Positions 24,032 to 31,297 of a stretch of 64,000 bases of DNA are shown one piece after another. The position numbers were made by a program, and so were the translations under genes. The notes beneath the pieces are model-generated. The model saw nothing but the letters and a program-made list of their open reading frames with translations. It was not told the DNA's origin and did not search any database. This stretch comes from an uncultured Flavobacteriales bacterium (GTDB lineage: Bacteria; Bacteroidota; Bacteroidia; Flavobacteriales; Weeksellaceae), in the NCBI GenBank assembly GCA_937973555.1, contig CALJKL010000029.1, positions 28,854-92,853 on the forward strand, written 5' to 3'. Numbering within the stretch: the stretch's first letter is position 1; the number at the start of each line of letters is the position of its first letter.

Positions 24032-25153
24032 TTAGTTGAACATATCTCTTACTTTGTCAAAGAATGATTTTTCCTTTCCTGAAGGCTCTGCCTCCATTTG
24101 TCCGGTTTTCATTTGGGTTTCAAAGAAATCTTTTTGTTCCGGAGTTAGTTTTTGAGGCGTCCAAACATTGATGTGGACAAACATATCACCTTTGCCATAA
24201 GAATCTATACTAGGAACTCCTTTTCCTGCCAATCTTAAGATTTTTCCGGATTGGGTACCTGCATCAATTTTAATTTTCACTTTTCCGCCCACGGTGTTTA
24301 TTTCTTTGGTTGTTCCCAAAGCCGCTTCAGCAAAAGAAATGTAAAGTTCTTGATGAAGATTGTCTCCTTCACGTTTGATGAATTTATCCTGTTCTTCTTC
24401 TATCACTACAAGCAAATCTCCCGGAACACCGCCGAAAGGGGCATCATTTCCTTTTCCTCTTACATTCAGTTGAATGCCGTCTCTTGCTCCTGCAGGAATG
24501 TTGATGCTTACTTCTTCATCAGTCTTTATCAATCCTTCAGCATTAGCACCAGCCGGAATTTTGTCTGCTACTTTCCCTAAACCATTACAGGTACCACAGG
24601 TTGTTTGCGTCTGCATTTGCCCGAACATGGTATTCATTACCTTTATCTGAGCACCACTTCCATGACATGTAGGGCAAGTTTTGGAAGAAACACCAGGAGC
24701 TACTTTCAGACGTTTTACTTTAATGGTTTTAGTGGTACCATTTACCATTTCGTCTAGATTCAGTTTTATTCTAACCCTTAGATTAGAACCTTTTACTTGT
24801 TGGTGTCTAGCACCGCCGCCAAAACCACCGCCAAAATGTCCTCCGAAAATATCTCCGAATTGAGAAAAAATATCTTCCATGTTCATTCCGCCACCGAAAC
24901 CTCCTCCGCCATATCCTCCGCCGTTTCCGCTCATGCCGGCATGCCCATATTGGTTGTATCTTGCGCGCTTGTTGTCATCGCTCAATACTTCATAGGCTTC
25001 TGCAGCTTCTTTAAATTTTTCTTCTGCAGTCTTATCTCCCGGGTTTTTGTCTGGGTGATACTTGATGGCCAGTTTTCGGTAGGCTTTCTTTATTTCGTCT
25101 GCGGAAGCAGATTTGGATACCCCTAATATTTCGTAGTAATCTCTTTTTGACAT
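24032..25153 (-). CDS. dnaJ: chaperone DnaJ (Hsp40)
   Basis: Co-chaperone that delivers substrates to DnaK and stimulates its ATPase. Seen in 373 residues: J domain with HPD (residues 33-35), a long Gly/Phe linker (GGGYGGGGFGGGMNMEDIFSQFG), and C-terminal substrate-binding domains (SINIPAGARDGIQLNVRGKG). The zinc region has only two CxxCxGxG repeats, CPTCHGSG (about residue 160) and CGTCNGLG (about residue 185), not the four of E. coli DnaJ; alignment suggests zinc centre II is kept and centre I is lost. It lies 68 nt downstream of grpE, in the same operon. Confidence 0.96.
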   Translation of the reverse strand: MSKRDYYEILGVSKSASADEIKKAYRKLAIKYHPDKNPGDKTAEEKFKEAAEAYEVLSDDNKRARYNQYGHAGMSGNGGGYGGGGFGGGMNMEDIFSQFGDIFGGHFGGGFGGGARHQQVKGSNLRVRIKLNLDEMVNGTTKTIKVKRLKVAPGVSSKTCPTCHGSGAQIKVMNTMFGQMQTQTTCGTCNGLGKVADKIPAGANAEGLIKTDEEVSINIPAGARDGIQLNVRGKGNDAPFGGVPGDLLVVIEEEQDKFIKREGDNLHQELYISFAEAALGTTKEINTVGGKVKIKIDAGTQSGKILRLAGKGVPSIDSYGKGDMFVHINVWTPQKLTPEQKDFFETQMKTGQMEAEPSGKEKSFFDKVRDMFN

Positions 25154-25221
25154 AATTTATAAATGATAAAAGATGAAAGATAAGTAATCAAAAACAAATC
25201 GCTTATCTTTCACCGTTGATA

Positions 25222-25761
25222 TTAGTTTCCTGTAACTACTTTTGCGAACCTTATTACCCTTTCGTGTAATTGATATCCGGTTTCAATAATATCTACAATT
25301 TTTCCTTTTAATTCTTCTGTTGGGGAAGGGATTTGTGTAATGGCTTCATGGAAATCTACATTGAAATCATCTCCCACATTTACTTCTAAAGGTTTTAATC
25401 CTTTTTCTCCCAATTTATTTTTGAATTTCTGATAAATCAGTTCTACACCTTTCAAGTCAGATTCATTGCCTGTTTTTGCAATTTCTTTGATAGCCCTTTC
25501 AAAATCATCTAAAATGGCAAGCATAGAAACCATGAAATCTTGATTGGCATACTGAGCAAATTCCATTTTTTCCTTTAAAGTTCTTTTTTTATAATTTTCG
25601 AACTCAGCATATAACCTCAAATAATTGTTTTTTTCTTCTGCCAAAAGGTCTTCTATGGTAGCCTCTTCTGTCACATTTTCATTAACAGTTTCTTCTGACT
25701 CTAAATTTACCTGTTCTTGATTATTTAGGTTTTCTTCGTTTAGTTCTTTGTTTTCGTCCAT
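25222..25761 (-). CDS. grpE: nucleotide exchange factor GrpE
   Basis: Exchanges ADP for ATP on DnaK. The 179 residues begin with an acidic, Glu/Asn-rich tail (residues 1-38), then a long helix (LLAEEKNNYLRLYAEFENYKKRTLKEK), the FMVSMLAILDDFERAI four-helix part, and the beta domain (VNVGDDFNVDFHEAITQIPS ... YQLHERVIRFAKVVTG). It is the promoter-proximal gene of grpE-dnaJ; dnaK is not in the window. The promoter region carries an inverted repeat, described separately. Confidence 0.96.
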   Translation of the reverse strand: MDENKELNEENLNNQEQVNLESEETVNENVTEEATIEDLLAEEKNNYLRLYAEFENYKKRTLKEKMEFAQYANQDFMVSMLAILDDFERAIKEIAKTGNESDLKGVELIYQKFKNKLGEKGLKPLEVNVGDDFNVDFHEAITQIPSPTEELKGKIVDIIETGYQLHERVIRFAKVVTGN

Positions 25762-25798
25762 TTTTCTAGATTTTACTATTCTTTTAAGACAAAGAATT

Positions 25799-25828
25799 TG
25801 CCAAAATTATTTTTAGGAAAATTTGGCA
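25799..25828 (-). promoter_or_regulatory. grpE-dnaJ promoter covered by an inverted repeat
   Basis: TGCCAAA (25799-25805) and TTTGGCA (25822-25828) are perfect inverted 7-mers separated by 16 nt. On the minus strand the -7 box TAATTTTG (25809-25802) overlaps the repeat, and the expected -33 zone falls on the other arm. This is operator-like geometry for a heat-shock operon. It does not match CIRCE. Confidence 0.5.
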
Positions 25829-25849
25829 GAATTTTATTATTAAAAGTTT

Positions 25850-27172
25850 TTAATGGTTGGTAAATGTCTGATAAAGGAGATAAAGATTAAAGATAATTAT
25901 AATGAGTGAAATGCCCCAAGCCAATATTTTTAGAACGGGCTTATTTACAAATTCTCCCATTTTTTCTTTATTGTTGGTGAACATTACCAATGGTATTACT
26001 GCAAAACTCAATTGCATGGAAAGAATAACCTGACTGAGAACCAGTAAATCTGCAGTGCCTTTTTCACCATACCAAAGGGCTACAAAAAATGCGGGAACTA
26101 CTGCTATTAATCTGGTAATTAATCTTCTGAGCCAAGGTTTCAGTTTAATGTTCAGAAAACCTTCCATTACCACTTGTCCGGCCAAAGTTCCGGTAAGGGT
26201 AGAGTTTTGTCCAGATGCTAAAAGTGCTATAGCAAAGACTATACTTGCTAAGCCCGTTCCCAAAATAGGAGCCAAAAGTTTATGTGCATCGTTGATGTCT
26301 GCCACCTCAAAAAATCCTTTTGTATGAAAGGATGCAGAAGCCACAATTAAAATAGAAGCATTAATGAAAAATGCAATAAAAAGGGCTAAAGTACTGTCTA
26401 TAGTCGCAAATTTGATGGCTTCTTTTTTTCCTTCAGTAGTTCTGGCGTAATTTCTGGTTTGTACAATACTGCTGTGTAAATACAGATTGTGAGGCATTAC
26501 TGTAGCACCCAAAATACCGATGGCTATATAGAGCATAGATGGATTGGTAATGATTTCCTTTTTAGGAATTAATCCTTCCAACATTGGGTAAACTGAAGGA
26601 TTTGACAAAATAATTTCATACCCAAAGCAAATTAAAATAATGATAATAAATGCTCCTACTACTGCCTCTATCCAGCGAAAACCTCTTGCCTGAATCATTA
26701 GGATCAACAAAACGTCTATTACCGTCAAAGCAATACCCCAAGGCAAAGGAAGCCCGAATAGTAAATTGAGTGCAATAGCCGAACCGATGACTTCTGCTAA
26801 ATCACATGCTGCTATAGCAATTTCACAAAGTATCCAAAGTATATAATTTACCAATGGATGATAGTGGTCTCTGCAAGCTTGTGCCAAGTCTCTTTCTGCA
26901 ACTACCCCTAATTTTAAGGAAAGATGCTGAAGTATAATGGCAAAGAAATTTGAAATAAGAATTACTGAGAGCAGTGTATAGCCATATTTTGCGCCACCAG
27001 CAATATCTGTAGCCCAATTTCCCGGATCCATGTAGCCAACAGCAATCATTAATCCCGGACCTGCAAATGCCAGTAGTTTCTGCCAGAATTTCCCATTAGA
27101 AGGAACATGGATAGATGAAAAAACTTCAGAAAGAGAATTGTTTGTTTTTTCTTTTCGCCAGGGTTTATTCAT
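25850..27172 (-). CDS. mntH: Nramp-family divalent metal (Mn2+/Fe2+) transporter
   Basis: A 440-residue inner-membrane importer with about eleven helices. The two metal-site signatures of the family are present: DPGNWATDIAGGAKYGY in TM1 (residues about 49-65) and MPHNLYLHSS in TM6 (residues about 222-231). The family takes up Mn2+ and Fe2+ with protons. The N-terminal 35 residues (WRKEKTNNSLSEVFSSIHVPSNGKFWQ) are longer than in E. coli MntH. A strong promoter with an overlapping inverted repeat lies just upstream, which suggests metal-responsive repression. Confidence 0.93.
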   Translation of the reverse strand: MNKPWRKEKTNNSLSEVFSSIHVPSNGKFWQKLLAFAGPGLMIAVGYMDPGNWATDIAGGAKYGYTLLSVILISNFFAIILQHLSLKLGVVAERDLAQACRDHYHPLVNYILWILCEIAIAACDLAEVIGSAIALNLLFGLPLPWGIALTVIDVLLILMIQARGFRWIEAVVGAFIIIILICFGYEIILSNPSVYPMLEGLIPKKEIITNPSMLYIAIGILGATVMPHNLYLHSSIVQTRNYARTTEGKKEAIKFATIDSTLALFIAFFINASILIVASASFHTKGFFEVADINDAHKLLAPILGTGLASIVFAIALLASGQNSTLTGTLAGQVVMEGFLNIKLKPWLRRLITRLIAVVPAFFVALWYGEKGTADLLVLSQVILSMQLSFAVIPLVMFTNNKEKMGEFVNKPVLKILAWGISLIIIIFNLYLLYQTFTNH

Positions 27173-27186
27173 GTTAAATCTAAAAA

Positions 27187-27232
27187 TTGTTAGCTTTATC
27201 TAACAAATATAGTTAAATTATACTTATTTCAA
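27187..27232 (-). promoter_or_regulatory. Nramp promoter with operator-like inverted repeat
   Basis: On the minus strand: TTG (27232-27230), 18-nt spacer, TATATTTG (27211-27204), a full consensus promoter. Directly overlapping its last bases is a perfect inverted repeat TTGTTAG-N6-CTAACAA (27187-27206). A repressor bound there would block the -7 box and the start site. The TTAG...CTAA arms recall DtxR/MntR-family operators. Confidence 0.7.
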
Positions 27233-27242
27233 TTTTTTTTTC

Positions 27243-27272
27243 AAAAAAAACCGCTTCAGAACATGAAACGGT
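27243..27272 (-). terminator. terminator of the DUF937-OmpA gene
   Basis: Minus strand ACCGTTTCA / TGAAGCGGT (one T-G pair) with a 5-nt loop, followed by a run of T. It lies 22 nt after the stop at 27295. Confidence 0.8.
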
Positions 27273-27294
27273 ATTTATTATAGATTAAAAAAAA

Positions 27295-28548
27295 TTATTT
27301 TGTAAGTCTGATAGCGGTTTTTCTGTCTGCTTCTCTTTCTGTATCGGTTGCTTTTTCATCTATTTTAGCAAATTGTTCACCATAGCCTTTGGCATCAGTT
27401 ACTTGGGCAGATCCTATTGCAGTTTTTACTTCTTCGGCTCTTTTTTGGGATAAGTCGAGGTTGGCTTTTTCATCACCAACTTTATCTGTAAAGACTCCAA
27501 TTTTAATTTTTGCTTGTGGAAATTCAGTTAAAATAGATTTTAAATTATCAACTTGTTTTTGAGACTCTTGAGTTAATTTTTCAGAATTAAATTCGAAATT
27601 TAAATTATCAAAATTAAACCATTTAGACTTTAATTTTTCTTCGCTAGCGTTTTTGTATTCGTCTGATTTTAAGAACTGTACCAGCTGTTCTTCTATACCG
27701 TCTTTATAAGCATTTATAGTTTTTCCGCTTGGCAATAAAATTTCTACAGTTTCTTTATTGCTAATGTTAATGGTATCATTACCTTTATTAGTAACAGTGT
27801 CTTTTATAACGGCAGTTTTGTTGATGGTTTTTGTGTTTTCTTTAGTTTGAAATTGATTCCAAATAAACCAGACTGCGATTCCCAATAAAATGAGTGGTAT
27901 CAGCCATTTCCAAAATGAGCCGCCATTTTTATTTTTAGAATTGGATAAGGAAGTATTTTTTTCGGCAACTTCTTTTTTCGGCACAGGTATAGAATTGCTA
28001 ATTTTTTCAGATGCAGAACTAATTTTTTCTTTTGCATTTTCCGAAAAATTTCCGAAACCAAAAGATCCTAATGAAAGACCCGCAGGCATTAAAGAAGGGA
28101 TTAAACCTTTTTGTTCTGATAAAAGTTTTGAGATGTCACTTTTATTAAGATTTTTTTCTGTAGCATATCTATTAATTATGCCAATAGAAGTTCCTGTTAC
28201 ATAATTCATTAATGAACTGGCTGAAGTTTTGCCAACACCTGAGTGTTTTGAAACCAAATCTAGTATATCATCTAATTGATTATTAAAAATAGATGAAATA
28301 AGGTTATTTATGACAGGATTATCTGAAGTACTTTCTAACAAATTGTCCAAAATCTCACTGGAAGCAGAATCCGAAAGAGAATTTAAAACCATAGGATTTT
28401 CTGCATTGTTTGCCAATCCTCCTAATACTGCAGGCATTAAGCTACCTATAGCTTTCGAAACTTTAGATTCGCTTTCTCCAATTTTTGTTGCAGCCTTAGA
28501 AATAAATTCTGGACTAAGTTGTGATTTAATAAGATCAATAATTGCCAT
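27295..28548 (-). CDS. DUF937 and OmpA-like domain membrane protein
   Basis: A 417-residue protein with three parts. Residues 1 to about 155 form a helical DUF937/YidB-like domain (AIIDLIKSQLSPEFISKAATKIGESESKVSKAIGSLMPAVLGGLA). A Ser/Lys-rich linker leads to one membrane helix (WKWLIPLILLGIAVWFIW, about residues 215-232). The C-terminal part (about residues 315-417) is OmpA-like and would bind peptidoglycan: NFEFNSEKLTQESQKQVDNL and LSQKRAEEVKTAIG, although the usual GHTDN core reads GVFTDKVGD. The DUF937 part would face the cytoplasm and the OmpA part the periplasm. The function is unknown. Confidence 0.85.
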   Translation of the reverse strand: MAIIDLIKSQLSPEFISKAATKIGESESKVSKAIGSLMPAVLGGLANNAENPMVLNSLSDSASSEILDNLLESTSDNPVINNLISSIFNNQLDDILDLVSKHSGVGKTSASSLMNYVTGTSIGIINRYATEKNLNKSDISKLLSEQKGLIPSLMPAGLSLGSFGFGNFSENAKEKISSASEKISNSIPVPKKEVAEKNTSLSNSKNKNGGSFWKWLIPLILLGIAVWFIWNQFQTKENTKTINKTAVIKDTVTNKGNDTINISNKETVEILLPSGKTINAYKDGIEEQLVQFLKSDEYKNASEEKLKSKWFNFDNLNFEFNSEKLTQESQKQVDNLKSILTEFPQAKIKIGVFTDKVGDEKANLDLSQKRAEEVKTAIGSAQVTDAKGYGEQFAKIDEKATDTEREADRKTAIRLTK

Positions 28549-28642
28549 AATAATTTCTTTTACGTATTAAACAATTGATTTTAAATAATTGACAATATTT
28601 GTTACAAAAATCCTTCCATAAAATGGATGACATTGTGAATTT

Positions 28643-30118
28643 TTAATAAGCTTTAGCAAATAGAACTCTTTTATTGGAAGGTTTTCCGGTAATTAATGAA
28701 ACGCCTTGCTCTTCTTCGGCATCCAAAGGAATGCATCTTATTGTAGCTTTGGTTTCTTCTTTTATTTGTTCTTCTTCTTCGGCAGTACCATCCCAATGAG
28801 CTGCAATAAATCCTCCTTTTTCTTCTAAAACTTTTTTGAATTCTTCATAAGAATCTACCTTGGTGATATGCTCGTTTCTGTAGGTTTCAGCTTTTTTGTA
28901 GATGTCGTTTTGAACGGTCTCCAATAAATCTTCTATATAGTTTTCTATATTTTCGATAGGTTTTATTTCTTTAGAAAGATTGTCTCTTCTGGCAATTTCT
29001 ACAGATTTATTTGCTAGGTCATTTGGTCCTATGGCAATTCTTAATGGTACACCTTTCAATTCGTATTCTGCAAATTTCCAGCCTGGTTTGTATTCTGTTC
29101 GGTCGTCGTATTTTACAGAAATGCCTTTGGATTTCAGTTTGTCAAAAATGTCATTGGCCACTTTAGAAATTTCTGCCAACTGTTCTTCTCCTTTGAAAAT
29201 AGGTACAATAACTACCTGAATTGGTGCCAGTTTTGGAGGAAGTACCAATCCGAAATCATCTGAATGCGTCATGATAAGCGCGCCCATTAATCTGGTAGAA
29301 ACTCCCCATGAGGTAGCCCAAGCAAATTCTTGTTTTCCTTCTCTGTTGGTGAATTTTACATCAAATGCTTTAGCGAAATTTTGTCCCAAGAAGTGAGAAG
29401 TACCTGCCTGAAGTGCTTTACCGTCTTGCATCATGGCTTCGATACAATACGTTTCGTCAGCACCTGCAAATCTTTCAGTAGGCGTTTTGAATCCTTTAAT
29501 TACTGGGATTGCCATATAATTTTCTACCACATCAGCATATACCTCCAGCATTTTTTCGGTTTCCTCTATAGCCTCATCTCTTGTAGCGTGCGCTGTATGA
29601 CCTTCTTGCCACAGGAATTCTGCAGTTCTTAGGAAAAGTCTTGTTCTCATTTCCCAACGTACTACGTTAGCCCATTGGTTAATTAATATAGGTAAATCTC
29701 TGTAAGATTGAATCCATGATTTGTAGGTATTCCAGATGATGGCTTCAGAAGTAGGTCTTACGATAAGCTCTTCTTCTAATTTAGCTTCAGGATCTACAAT
29801 AAGTTTGTGAGGATTGTTAGGGTCTGTTTTTAATCTATAATGTGTTACTACAGCACATTCTTTGGCAAAACCTTCAGCATTTTTTTCTTCAGCTTCAAAT
29901 AAACTTTTCGGAACGAAGAGCGGGAAGTAAGCATTCTGATGCCCTGTTTCTTTAAATTTTTTGTCTAATTCCTGCTGAATTTTTTCCCAAATTGCATAAC
30001 CATAGGGTTTTATAACCATGCTTCCTCTTACGCCAGAGTTCTCTGCAAGGTCTGCTTTCACTACCAGTTCGTTATACCATTTGCTGTAATCTTCATTCCT
30101 TTTTGTTAATTTTGCCAT
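28643..30118 (-). CDS. proS: prolyl-tRNA synthetase, archaeal/eukaryotic type
   Basis: Charges tRNA-Pro. The 491 residues match the short type without the bacterial editing insertion. Seen: class II motif 1 region (GSMVIKPYGYAIWEKIQ), LIVRPTSEAIIWNTYKSWIQSYRDLP, motif 2 VVRWEMRTRLFLRTAEFLWQEGHTAHAT, motif 3 GALIMTHSDDFGLVLPPKLAP, and an anticodon-binding domain (VVIVPIFKGEEQLAEISKVAND). A C-terminal Zn-binding-like domain ends in KAY, as in this type. The tRNA-Pro gene lies at 53751 in the same window. Confidence 0.96.
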   Translation of the reverse strand: MAKLTKRNEDYSKWYNELVVKADLAENSGVRGSMVIKPYGYAIWEKIQQELDKKFKETGHQNAYFPLFVPKSLFEAEEKNAEGFAKECAVVTHYRLKTDPNNPHKLIVDPEAKLEEELIVRPTSEAIIWNTYKSWIQSYRDLPILINQWANVVRWEMRTRLFLRTAEFLWQEGHTAHATRDEAIEETEKMLEVYADVVENYMAIPVIKGFKTPTERFAGADETYCIEAMMQDGKALQAGTSHFLGQNFAKAFDVKFTNREGKQEFAWATSWGVSTRLMGALIMTHSDDFGLVLPPKLAPIQVVIVPIFKGEEQLAEISKVANDIFDKLKSKGISVKYDDRTEYKPGWKFAEYELKGVPLRIAIGPNDLANKSVEIARRDNLSKEIKPIENIENYIEDLLETVQNDIYKKAETYRNEHITKVDSYEEFKKVLEEKGGFIAAHWDGTAEEEEQIKEETKATIRCIPLDAEEEQGVSLITGKPSNKRVLFAKAY

Positions 30119-30149
30119 TTTTTTTTAAATAAATTTTAACTTTTTAATT

Positions 30150-30181
30150 TTGAATAAATCTAAAGATAAATTGTACTTTTG
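30150..30181 (+). promoter_or_regulatory. promoter of the lipoprotein-porin operon
   Basis: TTG (30150-30152), 21-nt spacer, TACTTTTG (30174-30181). Transcription would begin near 30187 and leave a leader of about 75 nt. It is divergent from proS. Confidence 0.65.
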
Positions 30182-30262
30182 ATCGAAAATAATACCTTAG
30201 GCGTATTGGTATGCTTTTAGTATTAATAAATGCAAAGATAAATAAACTTAATCACATCTATC

Positions 30263-31267
30263 ATGAAAAATTATACTTACAAAAACTTACTGGAAAATTT
30301 CGGTTCTAAATTTATTTTAGCAATTTCAGGAAGTTTACTTTTAGTTTCTTGCGGCGCTCAAATGGGTGGTTATACTGAGACTGATGGAGTTTATTACGAT
30401 CCTAATAAAGATGTAATCCCTGAAGGAATAATGATGCCAGATCAAAATGGAATGGATGAACCCTATACTTATGATAAAGATTCCTTAAATATTATAGAGC
30501 AAAACCAAAAAAATCAACAAGCTCAAAAAGACAAATACAAAAACTGGAGTGGCAATCAGTTACAGTCTGACTGGGGAAATTATGCTGGTTCTGAACAAAA
30601 CTATTATTATAACAATTGGGGATATCCTTATTATTACGGAATGTCACCTTATTATGGATGGGGAAATAGATGGAGTATTGGTTTTTCTTGGGGGTCTCCT
30701 TGGTATTATGGTTATAATCCTTATTATTGGGATTCTTATTGGGGAGGTTATTACCCAAATTATTACGGATATTATAGTCCATGGTATAGTCCATATTACG
30801 GATATTATGGATCTTATTATGGGTATAATCCTTACTATTATGGTGGATATTATTCTAGACCATACTACTACAATTATAAAAGAAGCGGTGCTGATTCTGT
30901 AAACAGAGGAAATAATGGTTTCCAAAATAATTCTAGTGGTAATAACAGAGGTTTTAATAGAATGACTCCAAATACCAACCAAACTCCAAACAATTATAAT
31001 AATAACGGTTTCAGAAGAAGTGGATTTGGAAATCCTAATCCAAACCAAAATACCATTCCAAACAATAATGCAACACCTTCTAACAGAGGTTTTAGAAGGT
31101 CTGCAGAAAATTATTCTTCTCCACAACCTTCTTATTCTGCTCCTAGAAATGATAGTTTTAGAAGTAGTGGCGGTTTTAACAGTGGTGGAAGCTCAAGTTT
31201 CGGAAGAAGTAGCTCTGGAGGTGGTTCTAGCTCTGGAGGCGGGGGCTTCAGAGGAGGATTTAGATAA
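30263..31267 (+). CDS. Tyr/Gly-rich lipoprotein of unknown function
   Basis: A 334-residue protein with a lipoprotein signal peptide ending in LLLVSC (acylated Cys30). Residues 31-100 are acidic and Gln/Lys-rich. The middle, about residues 112-205, is a low-complexity tract built almost only of Tyr, Gly, Trp, Asn, Pro and Ser (units such as YYGYYGSYYGYNPYYYGG). The end (about residues 206-334) is Asn-, Arg- and Ser/Gly-rich with FRRSG/NRGF repeats. No catalytic motif is present. It is followed after 30 nt by a FadL-like barrel, so a surface or barrel-associated role is plausible; this is inference. Confidence 0.82.
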   Translation: MKNYTYKNLLENFGSKFILAISGSLLLVSCGAQMGGYTETDGVYYDPNKDVIPEGIMMPDQNGMDEPYTYDKDSLNIIEQNQKNQQAQKDKYKNWSGNQLQSDWGNYAGSEQNYYYNNWGYPYYYGMSPYYGWGNRWSIGFSWGSPWYYGYNPYYWDSYWGGYYPNYYGYYSPWYSPYYGYYGSYYGYNPYYYGGYYSRPYYYNYKRSGADSVNRGNNGFQNNSSGNNRGFNRMTPNTNQTPNNYNNNGFRRSGFGNPNPNQNTIPNNNATPSNRGFRRSAENYSSPQPSYSAPRNDSFRSSGGFNSGGSSSFGRSSSGGGSSSGGGGFRGGFR

Positions 31268-31297
31268 ATATAATAAAATCAATTTATTTCAATTAAT

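Noticed and set aside
25799..25828. CIRCE/HrcA element upstream of grpE
   Set aside because: The inverted repeat is TGCCAAA-N16-TTTGGCA and shares neither arm sequence nor the 9-nt spacer of CIRCE.
27173..27203. Manganese (yybP-ykoY) riboswitch in front of the Nramp gene
   Set aside because: The predicted leader is only about 26 nt, too short for the riboswitch, and the conserved loops are not seen.
30644..31126. A long minus-strand frame opposite the Tyr/Gly-rich lipoprotein, rich in Ile and Trp
   Set aside because: It is the complement of the repetitive TAT/GGT codons of the lipoprotein; no start context, promoter or sensible composition.
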